Notes under the pieces: model-generated
The model's database searches: none
Told to the model about the DNA's origin: nothing
What the model saw: the letters and a program-made list of their open reading frames with translations, nothing else
Program-made: the position numbers and the translations under genes
Part shown: positions 30,705 through 39,183 of the stretch, piece by piece
Layout of the letters: each line of letters opens with the position of its first letter
Position numbering within the stretch: the stretch's first letter is position 1
DNA from: Planctomycetota bacterium
Lineage (GTDB): Bacteria; Planctomycetota; Planctomycetia; Gemmatales; Gemmataceae
Assembly: GCA_016191165.1 (NCBI GenBank)
Contig: JACPPF010000175.1
Span: 1-44,151 of the forward strand
DNA length: 44,151 bases
Reading direction: 5' to 3'

Positions 30705-31985
30705 TCAACATTCGATCTCGGGGCGAATCAAATCCTCAAAGGTCTCGCGCCGTCGGATCAGGTGATGCTGGCCGCCATCGACCATCACCTCGGCGGCGCG
30801 TGGTCGGCCGTTGTAGTTGGACGCCATCGCCATGCCATACGCGCCGGCGCTGAACGTCGCCAGGAGATCGCCGCGCACCAAGGGCGGCAGGTAGCGATCC
30901 TTCGCCAGGAAGTCGCCCGATTCGCACACCGGGCCGACGACATCGCATTTTACCGTGCCCGCATTCTCAACCTGAAAATCCTCCGGCGCATCGAACCCCG
31001 GCAACGACGCGACCGGCCAGATGCGGTGGAACGAGTCGTACAGCGTCGGACGAATCAGATCGTTCATCGCCGCGTCCTGAATGACGAAATGCTTGCCGCC
31101 GGAATCCTTCGTATAAATGACCCGACTCACCAGCAGTCCGGCGTTGCCGACGATAAATCGGCCCGGCTCCAGCACGAGTTTGCAGCCCGATTCCTGGATG
31201 CCTGGCACAATGACCTCGGCAAACGCGGCCGCGGGGAGGGCTTCGTTTTTCTTGTAATGGATGCCAAACCCGCCGCCCATGTTCCAGACGTTGATCCCGT
31301 GCCCCTGGGCGCGCAGCTTTTCGATCAACACCATCCCCTTGACGATGCCCTGGCGATAGGGTTCCACCGACAGGATTGGCGAGCCCAGGTGCATGTGCAA
31401 TCCTATCACCTTGACATGCGGATTCTTGACCACTTTTTGGGCGAATTCGAGGACCGTGTCGATATCCAGCCCGAACTTGACGCCTTTGACGGAGGTATCG
31501 GTCTTGGCGTGCGTCTTGGGGGGCAGGTCGGGATTCACACGCAGCGCCACGTTGGCGGTCCGCCCCATCGCCCTGGCAATGGCGGCGATCGCGTCGAGCT
31601 CGCCTTCGCTCTCGACGTTGAAGAGGAACACATCGTTCTCGAATGCCATACGAATCTCGGCGTCGGTCTTGCCGGCGCCGGCGAAGACGATTTTCGAGCC
31701 GGGGCAACCCGCCTTCAAGGCGCGAAAGAGCTCGCCGCCGCTGGTCACGTCACACCCGGCCCCGCCCTCGACCATGAGCCGGGCGATGTGCAGGTTCCCG
31801 TTCGTCTTGATCGAATAGCACACCAGCGGGTCGACCGGCTTGAAGGCGGCCTGAATCTGCTTGAGGTGATGCGTGAGCGTCTTGCGGCTGTAGACGTACA
31901 GCGGCGTGCCGTACTTCTCGGCTAGCGCCGGCACGGGGACGTCATCGCAATGGAGGGTGCGGTTTTTGTAGGTAAAGTGGTCCAT
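30705..31985 (-). CDS. lysA: Diaminopimelate decarboxylase
   Basis: This PLP enzyme converts meso-diaminopimelate to lysine, the last step of lysine synthesis. The 426-residue protein has the alanine-racemase-type barrel with the PLP lysine in 'VCYSIKTNGN' (Lys60), 'GLHMHLGSPI', the phosphate-binding 'NMGGGFGIHY', 'LEPGRFIVGNAG', and the substrate-cysteine motif 'GPVCESGDFLA' of the partner subunit. The family's usual Y-A-x-K-A-N is Y-S-I-K-T-N here, a mild variation. No other lysine genes are nearby. Ornithine or arginine decarboxylase of the same fold are less likely because of the C-E-S-G-D context. Confidence 0.92.
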   Translation of the reverse strand: MDHFTYKNRTLHCDDVPVPALAEKYGTPLYVYSRKTLTHHLKQIQAAFKPVDPLVCYSIKTNGNLHIARLMVEGGAGCDVTSGGELFRALKAGCPGSKIVFAGAGKTDAEIRMAFENDVFLFNVESEGELDAIAAIARAMGRTANVALRVNPDLPPKTHAKTDTSVKGVKFGLDIDTVLEFAQKVVKNPHVKVIGLHMHLGSPILSVEPYRQGIVKGMVLIEKLRAQGHGINVWNMGGGFGIHYKKNEALPAAAFAEVIVPGIQESGCKLVLEPGRFIVGNAGLLVSRVIYTKDSGGKHFVIQDAAMNDLIRPTLYDSFHRIWPVASLPGFDAPEDFQVENAGTVKCDVVGPVCESGDFLAKDRYLPPLVRGDLLATFSAGAYGMAMASNYNGRPRAAEVMVDGGQHHLIRRRETFEDLIRPEIEC

Positions 31986-32174
31986 CGAATTCTCTTAATG
32001 GCTTACGTGTTTATGGCCCGGTTCGAACTCATCGGCGAAACTCGGGACCGTCCCTGAGACATCGCCATTACAAGGCTCGGTACTTGTCATATTGTACAGG
32101 ATGAATTCCAGCGCGTAGGCCGGATCGAAAACCGTGGACTAAAGTTGCGGCGGCCGCGGAGTCAACTCTTGTTG

Positions 32175-33101
32175 TCAATCACGATTCCCATTCTGAACAA
32201 CCTCGACCAGCTGGGCCACGGTCAGGCGCAACAGCTCGTCGCCGCCGAACGTCAGGCCGAGCCTGCGGATGTCGCTTGTGTCGATCTGGTGCTTGGGTCC
32301 GCGGTTGAGGCTGGAAATCACGCTCGCGGTTTTGGTAAGATCCTTGGCGATCCGAGCTACATGTTCCTCGGCAACGTACATGTCGTAGCAATTGAACGAT
32401 CGGCCAGCGATTTCCATTGAGTCAACCCGAAGCAACAACTCCACGGCGCGAGCCACGTCCGCGGCATGAACTTCCTTGCCGCCGCGCGGCGCCTCGATGC
32501 GCTCGCCGCGAAGGACCTGGCTGACAAGATCGTACCAACGACTGTTCCGCGGCGGATGGGCCAACCCATAAATACCCGTCGGCCGTAACGCGCAAATCGG
32601 CCAGCCTTGACCGAATCCGAAGCTATGAACGAACGCTTCCAGCGCGGCCTTGTGAGCGCCGTAATGGCTATTTGGCCAGAGCGGATGGGTCTCGTCCAAG
32701 GGTCGGTCGTCAAGGATCACGTCGTGTACGGCGCACGTTGAAATGTGAACAAAGCGAGGAACACGCGCTTCGAATGCTGCCTGAAAAAGTTGCAGCGAGC
32801 CGGTAAGATTGACTCCGAAAAACGGATCGGCGTCGCCGTGGCTGCGGGAGCCGCGATTTCTGGAGCCTTGCCATTCCACGGCGCCATGAACGACGGCATC
32901 GACGCCGACGACAAGCCGGCGCATCGCATCATCGTCGCCCAATTGACCAGGTAGCCAATCGATGGCGCTGGCGTCATCGTTGAAGCCACTGCGATCGCTG
33001 CCAGGCCGATACCAGCAACGAAGTCGATGACCCGCGCCCGCAAGACGGCTCACGATGTAGCGTCCGAGAAAGCCCGTCGCTCCAGTCAGCGCAACATTCA
33101 T
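32175..33101 (-). CDS. NAD-dependent epimerase/dehydratase (extended SDR)
   Basis: The 308-residue protein opens with the Rossmann motif 'TGATGFLGRYIVSRL' and has the downstream 'D-A-V-V-H-G-A' strand. The active-site Y-x-x-x-K is in 'SHYGAHKAALEAF' (near residue 145), preceded by 'VHISTCAVH'. These features define extended short-chain dehydrogenases acting on nucleotide sugars or related alcohols; the substrate cannot be read from sequence. The start is the ATG at 33101. It is divergent from the membrane protein gene at 33379. Confidence 0.88.
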   Translation of the reverse strand: MNVALTGATGFLGRYIVSRLAGAGHRLRCWYRPGSDRSGFNDDASAIDWLPGQLGDDDAMRRLVVGVDAVVHGAVEWQGSRNRGSRSHGDADPFFGVNLTGSLQLFQAAFEARVPRFVHISTCAVHDVILDDRPLDETHPLWPNSHYGAHKAALEAFVHSFGFGQGWPICALRPTGIYGLAHPPRNSRWYDLVSQVLRGERIEAPRGGKEVHAADVARAVELLLRVDSMEIAGRSFNCYDMYVAEEHVARIAKDLTKTASVISSLNRGPKHQIDTSDIRRLGLTFGGDELLRLTVAQLVEVVQNGNRD

Positions 33102-33378
33102 GGTATTCCTCCGTCATCGGCCCAAACCGCTTACCAGCGATCCCTGTTCGGCGTCGATCATGACGTAGCCATCCGTGTCCGGGTTGCCGAACTCGACCTG
33201 GCCGGCATCGCCCTTTGCGAATGGAACGGCACCGCGGGTTTGCGTGATTGCACCATTGTAGCAGCACCCGATGCGTTGGCTGGCCCGGAACCCATGCCGC
33301 CAAGGCTTCATCCTTGCACCGAATCGTGTGCTACCCTTGGTTGGCGGGAGAAACGGTCGGCTCACCGGATCAGATCCA

Positions 33379-34968
33379 ATGCAAGCGTTTTTCACCCTGG
33401 CGGCGGTCTCAACGAATCGGCAGCGGACATTCCGCGCGATTCTGATGGGGCACCTGGTGATGCTATCTGTTCTGTTCGGCGGACTTCTCTTCAAGCCCGC
33501 GACGACAGGCCCGGTGTTGCTCGGCATGATCGTGCTGGTTGCCGGGATCGTCGAAGGGGCCCTTCTGATCGGCTGGCGATTGACGCAGATCCCCAAGAGC
33601 CAGGCGCTGGAATTCCTGCTGGTGAGCAGCGTTCGGCCTTCCACGGTGCTGATCGCCGAAGCCCTGGTCGGCCTGACGCTGCTCGGAATGGTGACGCTGG
33701 GTGGAGTGCCAATCTTGCTGATAATGGCGCTGGAGGGCGTGATCGGTATCGATGACGTGCCGGTGTTGCTGGCGATGCCGTTGGTATTCGGCGCTGTCAC
33801 CGGGTTAGGTTTGACGGTCTGGGCCTACGAACCGGAACGCGTTCGTCGCTGGGGGGAAAGGCTGGGAATTCTCGGCATACTTATTTATTTGATCGTCGGT
33901 GTGCTTGCGGGAGAACGGCTCGGCGCATGGTTGAGCGGATTGCCCTTCGACTGGGGAACAGATGTCGTTGCCTTCCTGCGTCTGTTGCATGATTACAACC
34001 CGTTCGGCGCGATGCAGTTTGCGATGGAGCAACCTGGCTGGGCCTGGACTCGGCTGACCTGGACGCTATCGATAGGCATCGGTTTGACGGGTGTGCTGCT
34101 GATCCGCGGCGCCCTGCGGCTGCATGGCCACTTTCATGACGAGCATTATCGGCCCAGGATGAACCAGGACAACGCGAGGCGCCAGGCCGTGAGCGATGAA
34201 CCGCTCTCCTGGTGGGCAGTGAAGCGCGTCTCTCGTTATGCCGGGCGGATCAACGTTTGGCTAGCCGGGGGCTTCGGATTGCTCTATGCCGCCTACGCCA
34301 TCGCCGGGCCGAATTGGCCGACCTGGTTGGGACGCGCCGTCTTCGATATCTTCGATCGGCTCGGCGGTCTGGCGATGCTGGCCACGGCGTTGATGCTGCT
34401 CGCAACCGTGCCGGCCGCCTTCCAGTACGGGTTGTGGGACAGCAACGCCCACGACCGCTGCCGACGACTCGAGCTGTTGCTGCTGACGGACCTTGACGGC
34501 GCATCATTCTGGCAAGCCGCCAGCGCCGCGGCCTGCCGGCGCGGTCGCGGTTACTTTGTTCTCGCCATCTTCCTCCTGCTGGCGGCGGCGATCGCGGGAC
34601 AGATCACCTGGGTCCAGGTGGCAGCCGGGCTGTCCGCCGGCGTCATCCTCTGGGGGTTTTACTTCACGCTTGGATTTCGCGCCTTTGCGAGCGGCCGACA
34701 GGCGAACCAACTCGGCATCGCCTTGACCGTGCTGTTCCCGCTGGTCACCATGCTCCTGGCTCACACCGAGTGGCGAAACCTCGCAGCCCTCATGCCGCCA
34801 GGCAGTGTTTACTTTGCCTCCACGGGGGCAGCGAGCCCATGGTGGCTGCTGAGTTCCCTTGCCCTCGCGGTCTTCACACTCTGGCTCGCGCGCTGGTCAT
34901 TGCAACGGTGTGAATCCGATCTGCGTTACTGGTACGACCAGAACCATTGCGCAAGCGCGGCGACTTGA
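33379..34968 (+). CDS. Multi-pass membrane protein, ABC-2-permease-like
   Basis: The 529-residue protein has about twelve hydrophobic segments ('LVMLSVLFGGLLF', 'LLGMIVLVAGIVEGALLIGW', 'LLGMVTLGGVPILLIMALEG', 'YFVLAIFLLLAAAIAGQITW' and others). A large cytosolic loop lies near residues 255-300. The pattern of paired helices and loops resembles ABC-2 type exporter permeases of planctomycetes, but no ATPase gene is adjacent. I chose the ATG at 33379; the earlier in-frame ATG at 33271 lies in sequence without coding character. Substrate and partner are unknown. Confidence 0.65.
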   Translation: MQAFFTLAAVSTNRQRTFRAILMGHLVMLSVLFGGLLFKPATTGPVLLGMIVLVAGIVEGALLIGWRLTQIPKSQALEFLLVSSVRPSTVLIAEALVGLTLLGMVTLGGVPILLIMALEGVIGIDDVPVLLAMPLVFGAVTGLGLTVWAYEPERVRRWGERLGILGILIYLIVGVLAGERLGAWLSGLPFDWGTDVVAFLRLLHDYNPFGAMQFAMEQPGWAWTRLTWTLSIGIGLTGVLLIRGALRLHGHFHDEHYRPRMNQDNARRQAVSDEPLSWWAVKRVSRYAGRINVWLAGGFGLLYAAYAIAGPNWPTWLGRAVFDIFDRLGGLAMLATALMLLATVPAAFQYGLWDSNAHDRCRRLELLLLTDLDGASFWQAASAAACRRGRGYFVLAIFLLLAAAIAGQITWVQVAAGLSAGVILWGFYFTLGFRAFASGRQANQLGIALTVLFPLVTMLLAHTEWRNLAALMPPGSVYFASTGAASPWWLLSSLALAVFTLWLARWSLQRCESDLRYWYDQNHCASAAT

Positions 34969-35264
34969 GGATCGCGCATCCGGCATGGACATCATTTCAA
35001 GGCAGTCTGCCCAACAAAATAGTCCGCGCGGAATTCCGAGCCTGCGCCGCCCGGTTTGGTCGGTGACCCTGTCATCGGGCCGGACGTGAGTCCACGGTGT
35101 AATTTGATCGGAAATCTTTGACCCCGTGCTAACACTGGATCGTACGCCTTCATGCCTGCATGGGACTGACCATAAGTCGCCAGACGGGTGGCCCAGGCAC
35201 CGCTTCCCATCCCCGCCGTTTGGGCCCACCGGTCCGCATCTTCATTTTAACCGAGCAAAACTCC
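34969..35264. other. Intergenic region before the sigma-54 promoter
   Basis: About 300 bases with no convincing gene. A minus-strand frame at 34992-35210 has some internal composition of a coding remnant but matches nothing I recognise. Confidence 0.4.
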
Positions 35265-35279
35265 TGGCACTAGAGTTGC
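35265..35279 (+). promoter_or_regulatory. Sigma-54 (RpoN) promoter
   Basis: TGGCAC-N5-TTGC at 35265-35279 matches the -24/-12 consensus with exact spacing (GG and GC ten bases apart). It lies 50 bases before the ATG of the DksA/TraR-like gene. An activator site was not identified. It would place the following three genes under enhancer-dependent control. Confidence 0.72.
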
Positions 35280-35329
35280 GTTGTGATCATCACCGACACA
35301 GATTTCGAGATTCATGAAAGGAGCGCTCC

Positions 35330-35707
35330 ATGCTAACCGCACAGAACCTCAAGCAATATCGCACGACGCTGCACGCAATGCGAGCCCGCTTGATCGACCA
35401 CGCCGCACAAATTCGCGAGGAAACCTCGGGCGGCATCGACGGAGCGCCACGAGAGGACTTCCCCGATCGGCCAATTGATCCACTGGATCGCGCCAGCCAG
35501 CAAACGGAACTCGCTGTGAGAGTTGGGCTTGCGGAAAACGAGGCGCACCTGCGCACGGAAATTGATGCGGCGCTGGAGCGGCTCGATGCCGGAACCTATG
35601 GCGTATGCGAGGATTGCGGCGCTGTCATCGCCGCCAAACGCCTGGAGGCCGTTCCTTACGCCAAGTTTTGCATTCGCTGTGAGCGGCTGGCCGAACAACC
35701 TGCTTAG
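35330..35707 (+). CDS. DksA/TraR-type zinc-finger protein
   Basis: The 125-residue protein has a coiled-coil N-terminal half and a C-terminal four-cysteine zinc finger 'C-E-D-C-G ... C-I-R-C-E' with 17 residues between pairs, as in DksA. The middle contains the family's 'R-L-D-A-G-T-Y-G-V-C' lead-in. It probably binds RNA polymerase in the secondary channel and modulates transcription with or without ppGpp. DksA proper is about 150 residues, so this is a short paralogue. A strong GAAAGGAG site precedes the ATG. It is first in a co-directional three-gene unit behind a sigma-54 promoter. Confidence 0.9.
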   Translation: MLTAQNLKQYRTTLHAMRARLIDHAAQIREETSGGIDGAPREDFPDRPIDPLDRASQQTELAVRVGLAENEAHLRTEIDAALERLDAGTYGVCEDCGAVIAAKRLEAVPYAKFCIRCERLAEQPA

Positions 35708-35806
35708 CCAAGAGTGTGCGGCAGATTGGCTCAACCTGTGCGATGCCGCACGTGAAAATCCGAAATCAGGCCGCGCCGGCCGTGGCCAAGACAAAGGAGG
35801 TTTTTC

Positions 35807-36526
35807 ATGTTCTCTTCCGAACGATTGACGGAGGCGCTCACCAGGGTTCACCAGCACTGGAACGCAAGACGCGAGCTGCCAAGAAACGAAGACGAGGAAG
35901 CCGTCAAGTTCACCATCGCCATCAGCCGTGAGACCGGGACCTACGGGGCTGCAATTGCCCGCGCGGTCGGTGACCGTCTCGGCTGGCCCGTGTATGACCG
36001 CGAACTGCTCCAGCGAATTGCCGACGACATTGGCGTACATCGCGCTCTGCTGGATAGCGTCGATGAGCAACAAGAAAGTTGGCTGAAAGAGTGCATCACA
36101 AGTCTCTTCGCCGTACACGCGGTCAGCCAAACCGTCTACTTCCGGCGACTGGTCGAGGCCTTGCTGTCGCTGTCGAAGCACGGGGACTGCGTGATTGTGG
36201 GCCGCGGCGCGACCAGGGCTCTTCCGTTGGCCACGACGCTTCGCGTTCGCCTAGTTGCGCGTTTGGAACACCGTATCCAGGCGGTGCAGCGGGAACACGC
36301 CACGTCGCGCGAGGAAGCTGCCGCCCAAGTCGAAAAGAAGGATCGCGAGCGCAACCGATTCGTCGCGAGCCATTTCCATATCGACCCTGCGGACCCTGCC
36401 AACTACGATCTGGTCTTGAACACCGAGCGGCTTTCGACGACGGAATGCGCCGACTTGATTCTGGCCACGCTGGAATGTCTCCGCCAAAATGCCAAGGCGC
36501 GTCTCCCGGCATTGGTCCCGGCGTGA
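35807..36526 (+). CDS. Cytidylate kinase-like protein
   Basis: The 239-residue protein matches the cytidylate-kinase-2 family. It has a P-loop-like 'ISRETGTYGAAIARAVGDRL' (near residue 44; the family has S-R-x-x-G-S-x-G), 'VYDRELLQRIADD', and a conserved late 'CVIVGRGA'. These proteins resemble CMP kinases but are often found in stress-linked clusters and may have another nucleotide substrate. The ribosome-binding site AAAGGAGG is excellent. It is 99 bp downstream of the DksA-like gene and 25 bp upstream of the next gene. Confidence 0.85.
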   Translation: MFSSERLTEALTRVHQHWNARRELPRNEDEEAVKFTIAISRETGTYGAAIARAVGDRLGWPVYDRELLQRIADDIGVHRALLDSVDEQQESWLKECITSLFAVHAVSQTVYFRRLVEALLSLSKHGDCVIVGRGATRALPLATTLRVRLVARLEHRIQAVQREHATSREEAAAQVEKKDRERNRFVASHFHIDPADPANYDLVLNTERLSTTECADLILATLECLRQNAKARLPALVPA

Positions 36527-36551
36527 ATCGGAACGGTAGAAAGGACCCGTC

Positions 36552-37250
36552 ATGAATGATCTCAATGACCTACTGGCTCGCATCGAAACCGAAGCTTCCC
36601 TTCAGCAGGAAAGGCAACATAGGCTTCAACAGGAGCGCCTCCTGGCCTTCGAGCGGCGCAAATGTCGTTTTCAAGACCTCTATCTACCGGCCATGAATCG
36701 TCTCAAGGCCATCTGGTTTCCTCGCCTGGAACTCCTGAAGGACAAATTCCAGGCGCTGGCCCAACGCTTCGGAGAAACGGTTACCTCGGAGGCGGTCAGT
36801 TCGCCAAGCCCGGAGGAACAGCACACCGGCGCAATGCAATTGGCGTGCGATTCACCCCTGGCCAGAATCCGGTTGACGTTCTCGTTTTTTCACGATGTCG
36901 ATATCCGCAACCTCGTCGTTGATTACAAACTGGACATCATCCCAGTGTTCTTGAGGTTCGACGGGGAGTCCCGCCTGGAGCTGGCCCTCGAAACATTTGA
37001 CGACGAGACGCTCGTCGAATGGCTTGACAATCTTATCGTCAACTTCTTTCGCACCTACCTCGCCATGCACGAGAATTCAACCTACCTGGCCGATCAAATC
37101 GTGGAGGACCCCATTGCCAAGGTTCGTTTCCCCAAATACGCGGCAGAAACGGTCTCCCAGAAAAACGGCAACACCTTCTACTTCATCAGCCCCGAGACGA
37201 AGCGAGAGTTTGAGCGCCGAAGCGCGAATGCGCTACAGGCCACCACGTAG
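36552..37250 (+). CDS. Conserved protein with degenerate YHS-like C-terminus
   Basis: The 232-residue protein starts with a long charged helix (residues 1-60) and a strand-rich middle. It ends in 'DPIAKVRFPKYAAETVSQKN' plus G-N-T-F-Y-F-I-S-P-E-T-K-R-E-F. This follows the YHS-domain pattern (D-P-V-C-x-x, G-x-x-Y-Y-F-C-S-x-x-C-x-x-x-F) but with every metal-binding cysteine replaced. The fold may be kept without metal binding. Its role is unknown. It is third in the unit behind the sigma-54 promoter, 25 bp from the kinase-like gene. Confidence 0.6.
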   Translation: MNDLNDLLARIETEASLQQERQHRLQQERLLAFERRKCRFQDLYLPAMNRLKAIWFPRLELLKDKFQALAQRFGETVTSEAVSSPSPEEQHTGAMQLACDSPLARIRLTFSFFHDVDIRNLVVDYKLDIIPVFLRFDGESRLELALETFDDETLVEWLDNLIVNFFRTYLAMHENSTYLADQIVEDPIAKVRFPKYAAETVSQKNGNTFYFISPETKREFERRSANALQATT

Positions 37251-37314
37251 GATTGAAACGGAGGGGTTCAGGAGCAGTCTTATACTGCACGCGCTCGAGA
37301 TTGGCACAGGTATT

Positions 37315-37381
37315 ACGAGCCGCGACCGTGAGGGAACGGAAGCGGGGAACAGCCCAACGCTCCCTCACGGTCGCGGCTCGT
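37315..37381. repeat. Perfect 21-bp palindrome upstream of cysH
   Basis: Arms 37315-37335 and 37361-37381 (ACGAGCCGCGACCGTGAGGG...) are perfect inverted copies with a 25-base loop. It sits between the YHS-like gene and cysH and may terminate the upstream unit. Confidence 0.9.
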
Positions 37382-37467
37382 TGACAAAGATGTGTCATTG
37401 CGTGGCCCGTGCAGTATATCCATTTTGCCTTGCTGAAAAATGGCCTTTTTCTTTCAAGTACGATACC

Positions 37468-37488
37468 CTATTATGATGATAAGGATAG
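37468..37488. promoter_or_regulatory. AT-rich imperfect dyad ahead of cysH, possible operator
   Basis: CTAT-N13-ATAG with partial inner symmetry lies in an unusually AT-rich 50-base patch directly upstream of cysH. An Rrf2-family regulator is encoded just downstream of cysH, and Rrf2 proteins such as CymR bind AT-rich dyads in sulfur genes. The link is inference. Confidence 0.35.
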
Positions 37489-37521
37489 TTATTTCTCATA
37501 CAGCGCAGCCCATTGGCAAAA

Positions 37522-38247
37522 ATGAACGCTTCGCATCATACTCCCGAGCAAATCGCTGCCGTTTGCCTGCGGCTGGATGGGCAATCGCCCGAAGCGATTC
37601 TACGCTGGGCGGTAGCGCATTTCTATCCGCGTTTGACGATGGGGACCGCATTCGGCCCCGAAGGCAACTGTATCATTCACATGTTAGCCGACATTGAGCC
37701 TCGGGTGCGCATCTTCAACCTGGAAACTGGATACCAATTTCAGGAGACGCTGCAGTTGCGCGAGCGGATCAAGACACGCTACGGCATCGAGGTGGAATTC
37801 ATCCGGCCGGAGTTGACGGTGTCGGAATATGAGGAGGAACACGGCGGCCCCCTCTACGTGATTCGGCCGGATCAATGTTGCCAGGATCGCAAGATTGCGC
37901 CCTTGCGAAAGGCGGCGGTCGGTTACGATGCCTGGATCAGCGCCATTCGCAAGGATCAAACGGGCGATCGGGCCCAGGCGGCGGTGGTGCAATGGGACGC
38001 CAAGTTTGGCCTGGTGAAGATCAACCCGCTGCTCCACTGGACCAAAAGCGACGTCTGGAATTTCGTCCTCAAGAATGATGTGCCCTACAACCCGCTTCAC
38101 GACCGCGGTTATCCGAGCATCGGCTGCTGGCCATGTACCGCGCCGGCGGGTGAAGAGGAAGGCGAACGCGCGGGCCGCTGGCGCGGCACCGGCAAGAAGG
38201 AGTGCGGACTGCACGTCGTCGAACACGACGCCGGCAGCGGCATCTGA
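37522..38247 (+). CDS. cysH: Adenylyl-sulfate reductase (thioredoxin-dependent), CysH family
   Basis: The 241-residue protein reduces activated sulfate to sulfite in assimilation. It carries four iron-sulfur cysteines, Cys119-Cys120 in 'DQCCQDRK' and Cys202/Cys205 in 'IGCWPCT', plus the catalytic 'KKECGLH' (Cys228). The four-cysteine cluster marks the APS-reductase type; PAPS-specific enzymes lack it. I chose the ATG at 37522 over the TTG at 37513. A palindrome and an AT-rich dyad lie upstream and an Rrf2 regulator gene 65 bp downstream, suggesting control by sulfur or iron-sulfur status. Confidence 0.92.
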   Translation: MNASHHTPEQIAAVCLRLDGQSPEAILRWAVAHFYPRLTMGTAFGPEGNCIIHMLADIEPRVRIFNLETGYQFQETLQLRERIKTRYGIEVEFIRPELTVSEYEEEHGGPLYVIRPDQCCQDRKIAPLRKAAVGYDAWISAIRKDQTGDRAQAAVVQWDAKFGLVKINPLLHWTKSDVWNFVLKNDVPYNPLHDRGYPSIGCWPCTAPAGEEEGERAGRWRGTGKKECGLHVVEHDAGSGI

Positions 38248-38312
38248 TTTTCGACCAAGCCCCGGGGTAAGCGCCGCGAACTCTGGGATCCTGCCCGCCA
38301 AAGGACTTGCGC

Positions 38313-38747
38313 ATGCGCCTCTCCGCCAAAGCTCAATACGCTTGCGTCGCGATGCTGGACCTCGCGTGCAGTCACGGCGAATCGCAGCCGATCCACCTCA
38401 GGCACATCGCGGACAAGCATGGTATCTCGCAGCGATTCCTGGTGCAAATCTTGTTGCAGTTAAAAGGCGCCGGGCTGGTGGAAAGCACGCGCGGCGCGAC
38501 GGGGGGATACCACCTCGCGCGCGCTCCGATCGAGATCAGCCTGGCGGATATCGTTCACGCCATCGATCAACCGCCCCCGCCGGCGCCGGCCGCCCTGAGC
38601 GGCCTTTTTGCCACGCCGGTGGTACAGGTCGTCAGCGCCGTCTTGCAAGAGGCCCAGGACCGCGAACAGCATCGACTTGCCGAGATGACGCTCGAGGACC
38701 TGGTCAAGCAGGCGCAAAAGCGCAGCGAGATTTCGTATCAGATTTGA
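38313..38747 (+). CDS. Rrf2-family transcriptional regulator
   Basis: The 144-residue protein has the Rrf2 winged helix: 'MRLSAKAQYACVAMLDLA', 'IHLRHIADKHGISQRFLVQI', 'LLQLKGAGLVESTRGATGGY'. The C-terminal part lacks the three-cysteine cluster of IscR/NsrR, so it resembles CymR-like sulfur regulators, though that is not proof of a ligand. I chose the ATG at 38313 after AAAGGA; the TTG at 38307 is too close. Downstream of cysH and in the same direction, it probably controls the cysH operon and itself. Confidence 0.88.
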   Translation: MRLSAKAQYACVAMLDLACSHGESQPIHLRHIADKHGISQRFLVQILLQLKGAGLVESTRGATGGYHLARAPIEISLADIVHAIDQPPPPAPAALSGLFATPVVQVVSAVLQEAQDREQHRLAEMTLEDLVKQAQKRSEISYQI

Positions 38748-38813
38748 ACACAAATTCGCCGCTCGCGGTTTAGCACTCGCATGGCGCCCGGCGAAAAAAC
38801 GCGGTATCGAGGC

Positions 38814-38843
38814 TTGCTTGGACGCTGACATCATCGGTACAAT
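38814..38843 (+). promoter_or_regulatory. Possible promoter of the toxin-antitoxin pair
   Basis: TTGCTT (38814-38819), an 18-base spacer and TACAAT (38838-38843) stand 31 bases before the ATG at 38875. The match is moderate. Confidence 0.35.
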
Positions 38844-38874
38844 GAAGAATTGAGTTCGGCAAATAGAGTGCGCC

Positions 38875-39183
38875 ATGCAAATCCCCATTCTAATTGAACC
38901 CATCGACGGCGGCCGTTATCGCGCCCGCGCCGGCGAGCCGTTTGCGCAAACTGCCGAAGGGGAGTCCGCTCGGGAGGCGGCACATACCCTCGAAGAACAA
39001 CTCATTGCGCGACTGCTTCACGGCGCCACGATGGTCTTCCTTGACATTCCCAATGGAAAACCCGTTTCTGACCAGACCGCAAGTTTTCCCGGCGACAATT
39101 TGTACCAGTCGGATTGGGCCTTTCAAGAGTTGCAGGAGGCCATAGCGGAGAACCGCCGCGCTGAGGAGAATGCGGGGGCATGA
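38875..39183 (+). CDS. Probable antitoxin of a VapBC-like pair
   Basis: The 102-residue protein has a strand-rich N-terminal half ('MQIPILIEPIDGGRYRARAG'), a helical 'EGESAREAAHTLEEQLIARL' segment, and an acidic C-terminus ('DWAFQELQEAIAENRRAEE'). The latter could wrap a toxin. The N-terminal half resembles the HicB-like fold rather than a ribbon-helix-helix. It overlaps the PIN-toxin gene by four bases (ATGA), the usual antitoxin-first order. Confidence 0.65.
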   Translation: MQIPILIEPIDGGRYRARAGEPFAQTAEGESAREAAHTLEEQLIARLLHGATMVFLDIPNGKPVSDQTASFPGDNLYQSDWAFQELQEAIAENRRAEENAGA

